60,814 nt of DNA from a virus: positions 1 through 60,814 of IMG/VR virus record IMGVR_UViG_3300025168_000090; one strand, written 5' to 3'. Below are positions 8,845 through 16,691 of this stretch, one piece after another. The notes under the pieces were generated by a model, which saw only the letters and a list, made by a program, of their open reading frames with translations, did not search any database and was not told where the DNA came from. How positions within the stretch are numbered: position 1 is the first letter of the stretch; the number at the start of each line of letters is the position of its first letter. The position numbers and the translations under genes are program-made.

Positions 8845-9024
8845 TTATCCTTTGAATTTTTCTGATTTATGTGTTCCATCACACATTGGTTGGGTCTTAC
8901 TTTTCCCACATCTACACAATGCATAATTTTCACTTACTACTACTTTTTCACCACCTTTTGTTACTGTGGTTTCTCCTTTGACCAAGATAGGCCCATTTTC
9001 CATAATGTTAATTTCTACTGCCAT
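8845..9024 (-). CDS. CDGSH-type iron-sulfur mini-protein
   Basis: 59 residues, MAVEINIMENGPILVKGE to SEKFKG. Residues 37-52 read CRCGKSKTQPMCDGTH, an exact fit to the CDGSH signature C-x-C-x2-S-x3-P-x-C-D-G-T-H, whose three cysteines and one histidine bind a redox-active [2Fe-2S] cluster. The preceding strand (GPILVKGETTV) is the usual beta lead-in. Short bacterial CDGSH proteins of this size exist. It lies between a one-helix membrane protein (15-nt gap) and the DUF4494-like gene (4-nt gap). Role in a phage is unknown; electron transfer or redox sensing is inference. Confidence 0.85.
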   Translation of the reverse strand: MAVEINIMENGPILVKGETTVTKGGEKVVVSENYALCRCGKSKTQPMCDGTHKSEKFKG

Positions 9025-9038
9025 TTTTTTAATTTTAT

Positions 9039-9176
9039 TTATTTATTCTTTTTATCAAAATTCTCCATGTCCTTCATGAATTTTTTTTGTCGTTCTACTC
9101 TTTGTCCTTCAGCTATAGCATATCTACCTAATAGTGTTGTTATTCCGATAACTGTTAATAATATTAATACCCACAT
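9039..9176 (-). CDS. single-pass membrane mini-protein
   Basis: 45 residues. The first 20 (MWVLILLTVIGITTLLGRYA) form one hydrophobic helix, and the rest is a charged tail rich in K, E and D (EGQRVERQKKFMKD). It starts 1 nt after the stop of the 9177-9608 gene, as expected for coupled translation, and has no overlapping competitor on the same strand. The layout (N-terminal helix, cytoplasmic charged tail) is that of small inner-membrane proteins such as spanin-like or exclusion factors, but no family is recognisable. Reality is supported by tight packing and composition only. Confidence 0.6.
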   Translation of the reverse strand: MWVLILLTVIGITTLLGRYAIAEGQRVERQKKFMKDMENFDKKNK

Positions 9177-9608
9177 TTACATATATTCGTTAACTGCTTC
9201 GTAAATTAACTCTTGTTCTTCTTCATTAAAGTTATCTTCACCTTCTACAAATGTAACATCACCCCCGTGTTCATCACTATACTCCTCAACTATAAACTTA
9301 TGTTCACCATAAGAACCGTAAGCCTCAAATTTAAAAGCAAACCAAGTTTCATAATTATTCTCTATATATACTTTATCAGTGCCAGCCTCTTCTACAGAGT
9401 CTACGTAAGTCATATCATCCAACTGCTCAAAAATATTATCTTTATCTTCATCAGTGAAATTTTTTTCACCTTCCATGTAAACAAGTTCTCTATCATCATT
9501 CATGTCTTGCATACTTGCTTTAAAATCTTTTCCCTTATATTTCCCAATATAAGTGTGTTTGCCCTCTTCGTGGGTCTTTATTTTGTCATTAATTACTACT
9601 TCTGCCAT
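9177..9608 (-). CDS. acidic protein with internal tandem repeat
   Basis: 143 residues, unrecognised family. Two similar halves can be aligned: residues 20-66 (YIGKYKGKDFKA ... VYMEGEKNFTDEDKDNIFEQ) and residues 89-143 (AFKFEAYGSYGE ... TFVEGEDNFNEEEQELIYEA). Each has two or three beta strands, then an (M/V)EGE-x-NF-(T/N)-(D/E)E turn and an acidic helix. This suggests a duplicated alpha/beta domain. Net charge is strongly negative. It is the first of a run of small genes ahead of dut and shares their strand. No membrane segment or catalytic motif is evident. Confidence 0.75.
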   Translation of the reverse strand: MAEVVINDKIKTHEEGKHTYIGKYKGKDFKASMQDMNDDRELVYMEGEKNFTDEDKDNIFEQLDDMTYVDSVEEAGTDKVYIENNYETWFAFKFEAYGSYGEHKFIVEEYSDEHGGDVTFVEGEDNFNEEEQELIYEAVNEYM

Positions 9609-9619
9609 TTTTTAATTTT

Positions 9620-10858
9620 TTATGATTTTTTTATTAATTCTCTATACCACTCCGCTCTTTCTTTGGTGATATACTCTAGTGTGTAATATGGAAAGACCGT
9701 CTCATATAACTTTTCCCCCAAATCAGTAACTAGATTAGGGTTATCAATTAGTCTTTTCATATGCTGATACCATAATTTATGGTTTTTAGCTTTTGGTACC
9801 ATTAAAGCGTTTCCTTTAGGGTTAATACCACCCCCTTTTTCTAAAGCATTTATACAGTCTATACTATATGGGCCATAATCTTGAACGATTAAAGCCTTTT
9901 TATGTATACCAGCCTCAATTACCTTTAGTTGTGACTTAACCCTATTAAAAATATGTTCTTTTAATGGAGCAATACTAATATCAAAATTATTGTAGTTAGA
10001 AGCGTAAGTGGTTATAGGTTTAGTCCAAACCCTACGATAATTAGAATCTTCTGTACCAGAAATTTGTTTTTTCTTAAAACTTAACAATTCTGATTTATAT
10101 GAGTCATCACCAATAATCCTATAATTGTCGGTAAAAAGTTGTTCGTATTTGTACCACACAGACTCTTTAGGTGTTATAGGTCTTTGTCTTTGTTTACCAG
10201 TACTTTGGTCAATTTCTGTCATAGTACCACGTAAATCGTAACCACATAAAATAGTTTGGAATTTATCTTTCCTATCATTATATAATCTCCCAAATACACC
10301 ATTAAGAATTTGTAAATCAGCAATGTGTGAAGAGCCACCCAACCAACCTATTCTAACCTTATTAGATTTAGTGGGGTTTGGTACGTATTGTTTTTCTTTA
10401 TGGTCTACTCCGTTAGGGTAAACAAACACATTTTTATTTAGTTTAGTAATTTCTTGAGCAAACTCCTTTGTTGTGGTTGTTACACAATGAGCAAATCTGA
10501 TATTATCTTTTATTTTTTCATCTATTTTTTGTTGTTTAACAATTTGGTGTGCTGGATGGTCAGATGTTGGTAACCAATAGTCGTCTAAATCCATAATGTG
10601 AGGTATTCCCCACTTAGTTAGTCTTTGAGCTAGAGCTTTCGATGCCTCATAGTCAGGACCAATTGCACGATGATAGTGAATTAAGTCATAACCCTTCCAG
10701 AACGCATCATCATAATATGGTGGTTCATAAACGATATCAACCCAAAATTCATCTGGGTACATTTCTTGTAGATAAGTGTGGGGGTCAACTGACCTAAATT
10801 TTGAAACCCCTGTTCGGTCAGAAGGGATTACACATATTTTATATTTAGTATTTGTCAT
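9620..10858 (-). CDS. GT-B (GT4-like) glycosyltransferase
   Basis: 412 residues starting MTNTKYKICVIPSD. The N-terminal Rossmann domain includes YDLIHYHRAIG and PHIMDLDDYW; the C-terminal domain has KVRIGWLGGSSHIADL and SIAPLKEHIFNRVKSQLKVI, followed by ALIVQDYGPY. The last two blocks match the donor-site KS-x-LK-x-(I/V)E element seen in phage GT4-like proteins. A start six codons upstream (10876) is possible, but a TATTTATA promoter-like motif at 10880-10887 leaves 21 nt to 10858 and only 3 nt to 10876, so I chose 10858. Separated from the main glycan island by dut and small genes. Confidence 0.85.
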   Translation of the reverse strand: MTNTKYKICVIPSDRTGVSKFRSVDPHTYLQEMYPDEFWVDIVYEPPYYDDAFWKGYDLIHYHRAIGPDYEASKALAQRLTKWGIPHIMDLDDYWLPTSDHPAHQIVKQQKIDEKIKDNIRFAHCVTTTTKEFAQEITKLNKNVFVYPNGVDHKEKQYVPNPTKSNKVRIGWLGGSSHIADLQILNGVFGRLYNDRKDKFQTILCGYDLRGTMTEIDQSTGKQRQRPITPKESVWYKYEQLFTDNYRIIGDDSYKSELLSFKKKQISGTEDSNYRRVWTKPITTYASNYNNFDISIAPLKEHIFNRVKSQLKVIEAGIHKKALIVQDYGPYSIDCINALEKGGGINPKGNALMVPKAKNHKLWYQHMKRLIDNPNLVTDLGEKLYETVFPYYTLEYITKERAEWYRELIKKS

Positions 10859-10879
10859 GACAAAATAATAAAACAAAAA

Positions 10880-10887
10880 TATAAATA
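10880..10887 (-). promoter_or_regulatory. TATTTATA promoter motif upstream of 9620-10858
   Basis: Reads TATTTATA on the minus strand, 21 nt before the chosen start at 10858. It supports that start over the ATG at 10876. Confidence 0.45.
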
Positions 10888-10912
10888 TGTCAAAGGGTTG
10901 TTGGGATAAAAA

Positions 10913-11536
10913 TTACTTTACAGATTTACTAGAAGTAATTTTACCATAAAAAATCCTATCACCGACACGAAATTGAAAATTTTCATCAGATTCTTTTTTT
11001 AAACCAATAGTTTCGTCTAATAATTCTTTAACCGATTCTTTAATAATAGATTTAAGGTTGGATGAAGTAATTTTTTTGGTTTTAGGTTGTGACATCTGTG
11101 TAGATGTTGAAGGTTGAGCTTGTTGTTGTGTATTAGGGCTTGATGTTGGTATGTTTTGTTTGTCCATCTGTTCTTTTACACCAGCAACAAAATCATTATT
11201 TAAGGTGAGACCACCTTGGAAAGGTATTTCCGGTATTGGGTTATCTATCATGGCCTGTTTAATGGCGTCTGGTAGTCTAGAACTCCTGATTCTTTCTTCT
11301 GTCATATTTTTTTTAGGTGACAAGTCCTGTCTTGCACTATCGTCTGCTTGTGGGATTTGTGGTAGTGGTTGCACTGGTGGTAACCTGTGTTCATTAATAC
11401 CCGGTACTGATGAGTGTGATGTAAGTTCTGATATAGTCTGGTTACCTTTAGTAGCGATAAAATCTCCAGATTCTACTTTACCCATAACTTTTTTCGCGTT
11501 GATTAGTGATTGTTGTAATGTTGTAATATTTGCCAT
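10913..11536 (-). CDS. uncharacterised Pro/Gln-rich protein
   Basis: 207 residues. The middle (about 55-150) is low complexity, rich in P, Q, S and T (PPVQPLPQIPQADD, SSPNTQQQAQPSTSTQMSQP), likely disordered. An amphipathic segment KKITSSNLKSIIKESVKELL at about 153-172 matches a short helix motif found at the ends of several other proteins in this window. The C-terminus (FQFRVGDRIFYGKITSS) looks like a small beta hairpin. It lies second-last in a row of five minus-strand genes preceding the sugar region; their gaps are 2-7 nt. Function unknown; a minor virion or scaffold role is inference. Confidence 0.6.
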   Translation of the reverse strand: MANITTLQQSLINAKKVMGKVESGDFIATKGNQTISELTSHSSVPGINEHRLPPVQPLPQIPQADDSARQDLSPKKNMTEERIRSSRLPDAIKQAMIDNPIPEIPFQGGLTLNNDFVAGVKEQMDKQNIPTSSPNTQQQAQPSTSTQMSQPKTKKITSSNLKSIIKESVKELLDETIGLKKESDENFQFRVGDRIFYGKITSSKSVK

Positions 11537-11538
11537 TT

Positions 11539-11940
11539 TTAAAATTTTGAATTGTATATCATTCGTGTCATAGAATTATCTCCCATAGGATTATATAGTG
11601 GTGGTTCGTTAAAAGTCAAGAATAAACTACCATCACCTTTTTTAGGAATCATACTTTTAACCCTATCTACCCTAAATAATCTCCAATCTGGTAAAGGAAC
11701 TCCTTTTTCGTTAACTTTTAATGACGGACCTGATGTTTGGTACGCTCTTATAACCGGGTTACCTTTTTTGGAGTATCCATACGCTACCGGTTCAATCGTA
11801 CGTACTTGTCCACCATTTGGTAGTTTCTCATCGTCTAAATAACGTAAATCACAAGTATGTTTATTTGTGATAGCATCCTTTATTACACTATTAGAAACAC
11901 CTTCAGTTATTAAAGATATTAAAGAGTTAATTAGGTTCAT
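11539..11940 (-). CDS. small WYL-like domain protein
   Basis: 133 residues. After an N-terminal helix (MNLINSLISLITEGVSNSVI) the protein has CDLRYLDDE, RTIEPVAYGYSKKGNPVIRA and DWRLFRVDRVKSM, in the order found in WYL-type SH3-like beta barrels: a Y near strand 1, R-x-(I/V)-EP, YG, and a late W-RLFR-(V/L)-D-R. No DNA-binding helix-turn-helix is attached, unlike host WYL regulators. The barrel may bind nucleic acid or a nucleotide ligand. Assignment is by pattern only and needs a profile search; the gene is 2 nt from both neighbours and probably co-translated. Confidence 0.5.
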   Translation of the reverse strand: MNLINSLISLITEGVSNSVIKDAITNKHTCDLRYLDDEKLPNGGQVRTIEPVAYGYSKKGNPVIRAYQTSGPSLKVNEKGVPLPDWRLFRVDRVKSMIPKKGDGSLFLTFNEPPLYNPMGDNSMTRMIYNSKF

Positions 11941-11942
11941 AT

Positions 11943-12299
11943 CTATGCTGGTGGTGTACTGGTAGTGGTTTCAAATCCAGGCCCTGAATCTATGTTACCT
12001 GCACTATATTCATTTTCTCTACCGTATAAATTAGTTTTTAAATTGTTAATTCTTCCTGTATTAACTTCACCATTACCCATAATATCAGTCCTAGTACCTA
12101 TGTCCTCACCGAAAACATCTAAAAATACACTATTACCCCTACCTTTATCGTCACCATTAGCCAACGCGTTTGGGTGATTTGGACTATACCCATCACTATC
12201 GGATACTGGATAAACATTTTTAACTAAGTTTTGTTTTCTAAATTGTTCACTCATTTGAGTTAATGATTCTCCTGGTTTGTTTTGATTAAAATCTGCCAT
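11943..12299 (-). CDS. uncharacterised protein, possibly virion-associated
   Basis: 118 residues, MADFNQNKPGESLTQMSEQF at the N-terminus. Rich in G, N, D and S with few hydrophobics, consistent with a mostly extended protein. No domain recognised. Position between the WYL-like protein and the 12306-12761 gene in one tight minus-strand run suggests shared expression. A structural role would fit the composition but is not shown. Confidence 0.55.
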   Translation of the reverse strand: MADFNQNKPGESLTQMSEQFRKQNLVKNVYPVSDSDGYSPNHPNALANGDDKGRGNSVFLDVFGEDIGTRTDIMGNGEVNTGRINNLKTNLYGRENEYSAGNIDSGPGFETTTSTPPA

Positions 12300-12305
12300 A
12301 ATTTT

Positions 12306-12761
12306 TTATTTTAATAATTGTTTTATTCTATCTATCTCTTCATAAATAGCTCTGTTATTGTTAATATCTTCCGATTTACTAGAAATTTTTATTTTTCTAA
12401 CTTTTGTCGGATTTTTACTTTTATCTTTTGTGTGTGTTTTTTTAAATACGTTTTCTTGTCCAGCGTCCTGCCTAATTTTTTTAGAGTGGTGAATACTATC
12501 GCGTCTACCATCTAAAGAATTATTTATAAAGTCCAACATATCATCACCACCCACCACTTCATAGTCCCTATCCTCTAAATCATTCTCCAATTCATGTTTA
12601 AACTTCTTAGCTTGGGAATACGTCAATTCCGGATTGTCTACTAAATTTTTACACCTTTTATACCCTTTTTGATTAGGACTAAGACTATTAAACATACTGC
12701 TTAATTTTTCTTTTAACTCTTCAGGTAAAGAGTACCTATCGTTTTTTAAATCTTTATTCAT
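12306..12761 (-). CDS. uncharacterised basic/acidic helical protein
   Basis: 151 residues. N-terminal half is helical (LPEELKEKLSSMFNSL, ELTYSQAKKFKHELENDLED), then a G-rich turn (VVGGDDMLDFINNSLDGRRD) and a strongly basic stretch (SKKIRQDAGQENVFKKTH) that could contact nucleic acid. The C-terminus AIYEEIDRIKQLLK is a short amphipathic helix. Its start overlaps the stop of 12754-13602 by 8 nt, so the two are probably made together. Not recognised. Confidence 0.6.
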   Translation of the reverse strand: MNKDLKNDRYSLPEELKEKLSSMFNSLSPNQKGYKRCKNLVDNPELTYSQAKKFKHELENDLEDRDYEVVGGDDMLDFINNSLDGRRDSIHHSKKIRQDAGQENVFKKTHTKDKSKNPTKVRKIKISSKSEDINNNRAIYEEIDRIKQLLK

Positions 12762-13602
12762 TATCCCAAGTTTCCCTTACCTTAGAAATTAAATCATCTA
12801 AACTTTTATCTCTTTTATAGTAATCTACAAGTTTTTTTAACTTACCATCCATTATATCAATAGGGTCTTTTGTTATCTCACCAGACGAGGACCGCTTAGA
12901 CAGAATAACCTCAATCATGTCACGAGCCCTATCTTCCGCAATTTTTTTTAGTTTTTCTTTTTCAGTAATTCTTTGTCTAGTAAAAGAACCGTTAACTTTT
13001 TCAGTTTCTAATTTTTTAGGACCTCTTTCACGTTCAACTCTCTCTACAGCTTCATCTTTTTCCATATCTAGGTCGTCTTCATAATAATCAACAGCATCAT
13101 CAAAAGATAGTTGGTCGGTTTCCTCAAACCCTAAAATAGAACTTTTATCACCTTCTATAACTTCTTCTACAGATTCACCCCAATATCTTCTAAAGTAATG
13201 TCCAGCACCACTCCACGTACCTGATTGTCTAGTTGCTGGAACTACTTGGTCTGTAGTTTTTTTAGAACTCATTGTTTTATTGTCCGTAGTGCCCATCGGT
13301 ATCTTACTACTCATAATAGAACCATCATAGTCCACCAACTCCTCAATCTCTTCCTCAGTTTCTTCTTCTTCCTCATCTAAAATCTCATCAATCATTTTTA
13401 AATAATCCTCATCTGTATTCATTTTAGCTATTTCATTTAAACACACAGCGTTAAAACGTTCAGAAACAGGCTCAATCTTAAACTTAAAAATTTCCGAAAG
13501 TTCTAAAAACTCAGTTGGTGAAACCGACTTATTTTCTAAAATACTTTTTTTAATCGTCTTTAATTTCTCGACAACATATGTAAGTGCTTCATTTCTTTTC
13601 AT
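12754..13602 (-). CDS. uncharacterised acidic protein heading the minus-strand run
   Basis: 282 residues. Residues 1-75 are helical, followed by a run of glutamates (DEEEEETEEEIEELVDYDG), an S/T-rich linker (SSKIPMGTTDNKTMSSKK), an aromatic patch (SGAGHYFRRYWGESVEEV) and a charged helical C-terminus. No family recognised. It is the first gene of the minus-strand series: 13602 is preceded by TATTTATTTATA (13611-13621 read on minus) and AAGGA, and the divergent gene at 13653 begins 50 bases away. This promoter could serve all the genes from here to the left edge, since no gap longer than about 45 nt occurs. Confidence 0.65.
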   Translation of the reverse strand: MKRNEALTYVVEKLKTIKKSILENKSVSPTEFLELSEIFKFKIEPVSERFNAVCLNEIAKMNTDEDYLKMIDEILDEEEEETEEEIEELVDYDGSIMSSKIPMGTTDNKTMSSKKTTDQVVPATRQSGTWSGAGHYFRRYWGESVEEVIEGDKSSILGFEETDQLSFDDAVDYYEDDLDMEKDEAVERVERERGPKKLETEKVNGSFTRQRITEKEKLKKIAEDRARDMIEVILSKRSSSGEITKDPIDIMDGKLKKLVDYYKRDKSLDDLISKVRETWDNE

Positions 13603-13610
13603 ATTCCTTT

Positions 13611-13621
13611 TATAAATAAAT
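13611..13621 (-). promoter_or_regulatory. TATTTAT-type promoter motif upstream of 12754-13602
   Basis: On the minus strand this reads TATTTATTTATA, 8 nt from the ATG at 13602 with AAGGA in between. Same motif and orientation as at the other proposed late promoters. Confidence 0.5.
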
Positions 13622-13640
13622 ATCTAAACCAATCAAATAG

Positions 13641-13652
13641 TATTTATTAATA
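13641..13652 (+). promoter_or_regulatory. TATTTATT motif directly before 13653 gene
   Basis: TATTTATTAATA abuts the ATG at 13653, leaving no room for a leader. Either the transcript is leaderless, translation starts later, or this copy is not functional. Confidence 0.35.
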
Positions 13653-16220
13653 ATGGGAACACAAAATTTAAATAACTTTTACTTTAATAGATTAGACGCT
13701 AAAATAAATTATAGTTCGTATTATGATTTATTTTTAGCTTCGGATGAGAAAGACTTTAATCAACAAGTAGTTTATTCTACGAACATCATTGACTATAATG
13801 ATGGTGATAAATTACCGGTGTGGATTGACTTAAATTCAACAGAGAGCAGTGACCAACCAACAACTGATTGTTTTTTTCAGTACCCCACAGCTAGTACATC
13901 TACTTATTATGCAGATAATAGGTTTAGACCATTTGTTGTTTTAAGTAAAAATCAGTGGTCAAAAGCAAAATCACAATGTGATTGTCCTGTTGGTCTTTCT
14001 AAATTTAGAATATGTGACGGAGCATGGACTAATACTGACAACGGATTGAATAATGTTACTGATGTTGATAATAGTTGTATTACTTTATGGGATAATTTAC
14101 CTCCCGTTAACACATTTGATATTTTTGCGTACGACAAAAGATTCAAAATGCACCAGGTAAAAGCTTTTGGTTTAGTTCCATTCATATGGGGTGCTAATAC
14201 TTGGTGGACCGATACTACCATACTAAATAAGTCGGATTCTTCTGGTTATTACCAGGAACTTTGTGGTGGATTTTACCAAGGGTTTTATAAATTGTACGGA
14301 TATCCTTATGAGGTATTACCTACTAGACCTAATAAAGGTTGGTCTTTTGAGGGTTATTTAAAATTAAAAACTATTGGGGACACTTTGGTTGGGCCTATCA
14401 GTAATCAACAACAAAGTGGTGGTGTCTACGGTAATTGTTACAATACTAGTGGGTTTAATCTATTTGGTCCTTATGTCTATAGTAGAAGCGGTGCCACTTG
14501 CTGTTCACCAATCGTAGCTGGGTGGCCAAGATACCAACTAAATTATAGCAGTAGAGGTATAGGGACTATAACTCCAGGAAAAACTGATAAGTACGGTTAT
14601 TTCTTTTATAAAGGTGTACGAGCAGAAGATAAATATTTTCACGGAACGGATACCCCACCACTAACCGGTTGTACCACTTTGAGTGGGCAAACAGATTGTT
14701 GTGATAAAATTGCAGAACCGGTAAAAGTAACAGGACAAAACAAATCACCAAGTGCAGAATATGATGTATATAGTAATGCTATAGGTTTTAGAATTACTGA
14801 TGATATGAGAATTGGGTATAAAACTATTAGATATACTGGTAGTTGTATAACCACAGGAGAAACCTGTAATACTGGTTTAACATTTGATTGTGGGTATACC
14901 ATAGAAGAAAGTTATTCAGACCCTATATGTGCTTACATAACTAAAAGTGGTACATGTGCAGACACATGGATTCAAGTAGACGTAGTGTTTAATCGTTATC
15001 ACAATCTAGAAGATTGTGAAATTTTTAATAACGGGGGCATAAACGACCTAGTTAAAGTAAGGATAGATAAGTTTGAAAGATACGGAACACATAAAAATAG
15101 TAATAGTGGACCTTTCGGGTGTCACCCCACCCACACTACAGAAACAAAACCATGTAAAGATGAGTACCCTAGATTTATTGAGGACGCTTATTTTAATTGG
15201 GATTGTCGTGGTGCACAAGTACAAAAATGGTTTGATGAGGGGGAATATCGACTAGGTACTCTAACATTCTACATTAACGGTAGAAGAGTCCACAAAGTAA
15301 AAGACTACGAAGAAATAATACCAAGACAACTAAATACAAATAAACAAACCCAAGTTGGTGTCGCGTATAATATGTCTTGGGGTGGTGGAGCTTTAGGATT
15401 ACGAGAAGTCCTATATCCAAAAAGTTGTGACGTACAAAACCCAAACACTGTTTGGAAAACTCAATCCCAAAACGCAGACCAAAAATTAATAATGAACAAT
15501 TTTGCTGGTTCATTTATTGGGGGTATATCACAGATGATGTATTATATTAAACCTTTAACACCAGATGAAATTTATCATAATTTTTTAATTAATAGGGATA
15601 GGTATTCCTTGGTTGATTGTGAGGAATGTAAGAATTGTGATGATGGGTGTATTGATTGTGAACTACCAACACCACCAGCTCAACCACCCACAGAACCACC
15701 AACCCCAACAGCGTTATCCTGTCCTGTAACAGATATAACAACATCATCCACATGTAATAATAAATCTTACGCGGGGGTATTTGATGTTGACCCAGTTACA
15801 TTGGATTTTTATATTAACCCATTGACTCTATATACTGGAGAGAATAATGGTCCTGTAAACTTTTGGCAGAACGCACCTTTTGGAAATTGGTTTTTTGAAT
15901 TCACTAACGACGACCTCCTCCCAGATTATCCGGGACAGGACCTACAAGACGCTTGTTACGATGGAAATGGTTCTAAATATTGTACTGGAATTGAAAACGG
16001 GGGTACGCATTGGATGTGGTACCCAACTGTTATTAGGGTCTCGTTCAATGGTACTATCAAAACTTTTAGTGAGGATAATACGTGGACCGATATTATAAAC
16101 TACCTAGATTTACAAGGGGCTCCAGTATCTAATACGATGACTTTAGAAGAAGTTAACACACTGGCCCCGGATGATTTAACTGTTGTTCTAAACGGGATGG
16201 AACCGTGCCTTTGTGATTAA
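13653..16220 (+). CDS. large virion protein with LamG-like domain and Cys-rich linker
   Basis: 855 residues. The region around residues 530-640 has LTFYINGRRVHKVKDYEEI, VGVAYNMSWGGGALGL and NFAGSFIGGISQMMYYI, the strand and turn pattern of a LamG/concanavalin-like beta sandwich used for glycan binding. At about 656-672 there is a cysteine cluster (C-x2-C-x2-C-x3-C-x2-C, from VDCEECKNCDDGCIDC), then a proline-rich linker (PPTEPPTPT) and a C-terminal domain of about 160 residues. The protein is probably a tail fibre or baseplate decoration. It is divergent from 13602 and followed by a small structural gene and the DNA polymerase. Confidence 0.7.
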   Translation: MGTQNLNNFYFNRLDAKINYSSYYDLFLASDEKDFNQQVVYSTNIIDYNDGDKLPVWIDLNSTESSDQPTTDCFFQYPTASTSTYYADNRFRPFVVLSKNQWSKAKSQCDCPVGLSKFRICDGAWTNTDNGLNNVTDVDNSCITLWDNLPPVNTFDIFAYDKRFKMHQVKAFGLVPFIWGANTWWTDTTILNKSDSSGYYQELCGGFYQGFYKLYGYPYEVLPTRPNKGWSFEGYLKLKTIGDTLVGPISNQQQSGGVYGNCYNTSGFNLFGPYVYSRSGATCCSPIVAGWPRYQLNYSSRGIGTITPGKTDKYGYFFYKGVRAEDKYFHGTDTPPLTGCTTLSGQTDCCDKIAEPVKVTGQNKSPSAEYDVYSNAIGFRITDDMRIGYKTIRYTGSCITTGETCNTGLTFDCGYTIEESYSDPICAYITKSGTCADTWIQVDVVFNRYHNLEDCEIFNNGGINDLVKVRIDKFERYGTHKNSNSGPFGCHPTHTTETKPCKDEYPRFIEDAYFNWDCRGAQVQKWFDEGEYRLGTLTFYINGRRVHKVKDYEEIIPRQLNTNKQTQVGVAYNMSWGGGALGLREVLYPKSCDVQNPNTVWKTQSQNADQKLIMNNFAGSFIGGISQMMYYIKPLTPDEIYHNFLINRDRYSLVDCEECKNCDDGCIDCELPTPPAQPPTEPPTPTALSCPVTDITTSSTCNNKSYAGVFDVDPVTLDFYINPLTLYTGENNGPVNFWQNAPFGNWFFEFTNDDLLPDYPGQDLQDACYDGNGSKYCTGIENGGTHWMWYPTVIRVSFNGTIKTFSEDNTWTDIINYLDLQGAPVSNTMTLEEVNTLAPDDLTVVLNGMEPCLCD

Positions 16221-16232
16221 TAATATATATGA

Positions 16233-16240
16233 TATTTATA
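16233..16240 (+). promoter_or_regulatory. TATTTATA promoter motif upstream of 16255 gene
   Basis: TATTTATA followed by ATAAAA, 14 nt before the ATG, in the 34-nt gap after the large virion gene. An AGGA lies 4 nt before the ATG. Confidence 0.5.
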
Positions 16241-16254
16241 ATAAAATAGGATAA

Positions 16255-16635
16255 ATGGAATTTTTCATCAGACAACACTCAATAGAACCAGTACTTAAAA
16301 TGCAGTTGGTACAAGACGGTAGAAACGACTTTAAGGATTTTCACGATAAGTTAAGTAACTCATCAATATACTTTTCTATGAAAGACATTTCTACAGGTGT
16401 ACCCAAAGTCCTTAATAGACCAGCTGGAATCGTATCAAAAACCCCAACATCAGTAAATTCACCGGTAGAATATTATGTTTTTTATAAATGGAGTGCAAAA
16501 GACGTTAAAAAAACTGGAAGATTCGAAGGACAATTCGTAATATATTTTCATGACGATAACACAGAACTAATAGTCCCTATAAGAGAAGATTTATACATTA
16601 ACATTACCGAATCCTTTGTTAAATCTCCTTGTTAA
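16255..16635 (+). CDS. small phage structural protein
   Basis: 126 residues, MEFFIRQHSIEPVLKMQLVQ at the start. The sequence alternates beta strands with a VEYYVFYKWSAKDVKKTGRF block and ends with ELIVPIREDLYINITESF, a pattern I associate with small conserved structural proteins of large marine phages that sit by the fibre genes, possibly an adaptor N-domain that holds a fibre on the virion. Not a recognised Pfam family. It is preceded by a TATTTATA motif and followed by the DNA polymerase gene after a 56-nt gap. Confidence 0.6.
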   Translation: MEFFIRQHSIEPVLKMQLVQDGRNDFKDFHDKLSNSSIYFSMKDISTGVPKVLNRPAGIVSKTPTSVNSPVEYYVFYKWSAKDVKKTGRFEGQFVIYFHDDNTELIVPIREDLYINITESFVKSPC

Positions 16636-16691
16636 ATTTATTTGATTAACCCCACATTATTATCTATATTTAGACATAAACTTATTACTAT

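Noticed and set aside
8841-8933. N-terminal 31-codon extension of the 8610 ORF
   Set aside because: It overlaps the CDGSH gene in another frame; that gene has a perfect metal motif and proper spacing, while the extension has no pattern of its own.
9213-9686. Plus-strand ORF of 157 codons
   Set aside because: It is antisense to the internal-repeat protein and the GT-B end; its hydrophobic residues are a by-product of A-rich minus-strand codons.
10859-10876. Upstream ATG at 10876 for the GT-B gene
   Set aside because: A TATTTATA motif at 10880-10887 would lie only 3 nt from it; the ATG at 10858 fits the distance seen at other genes.
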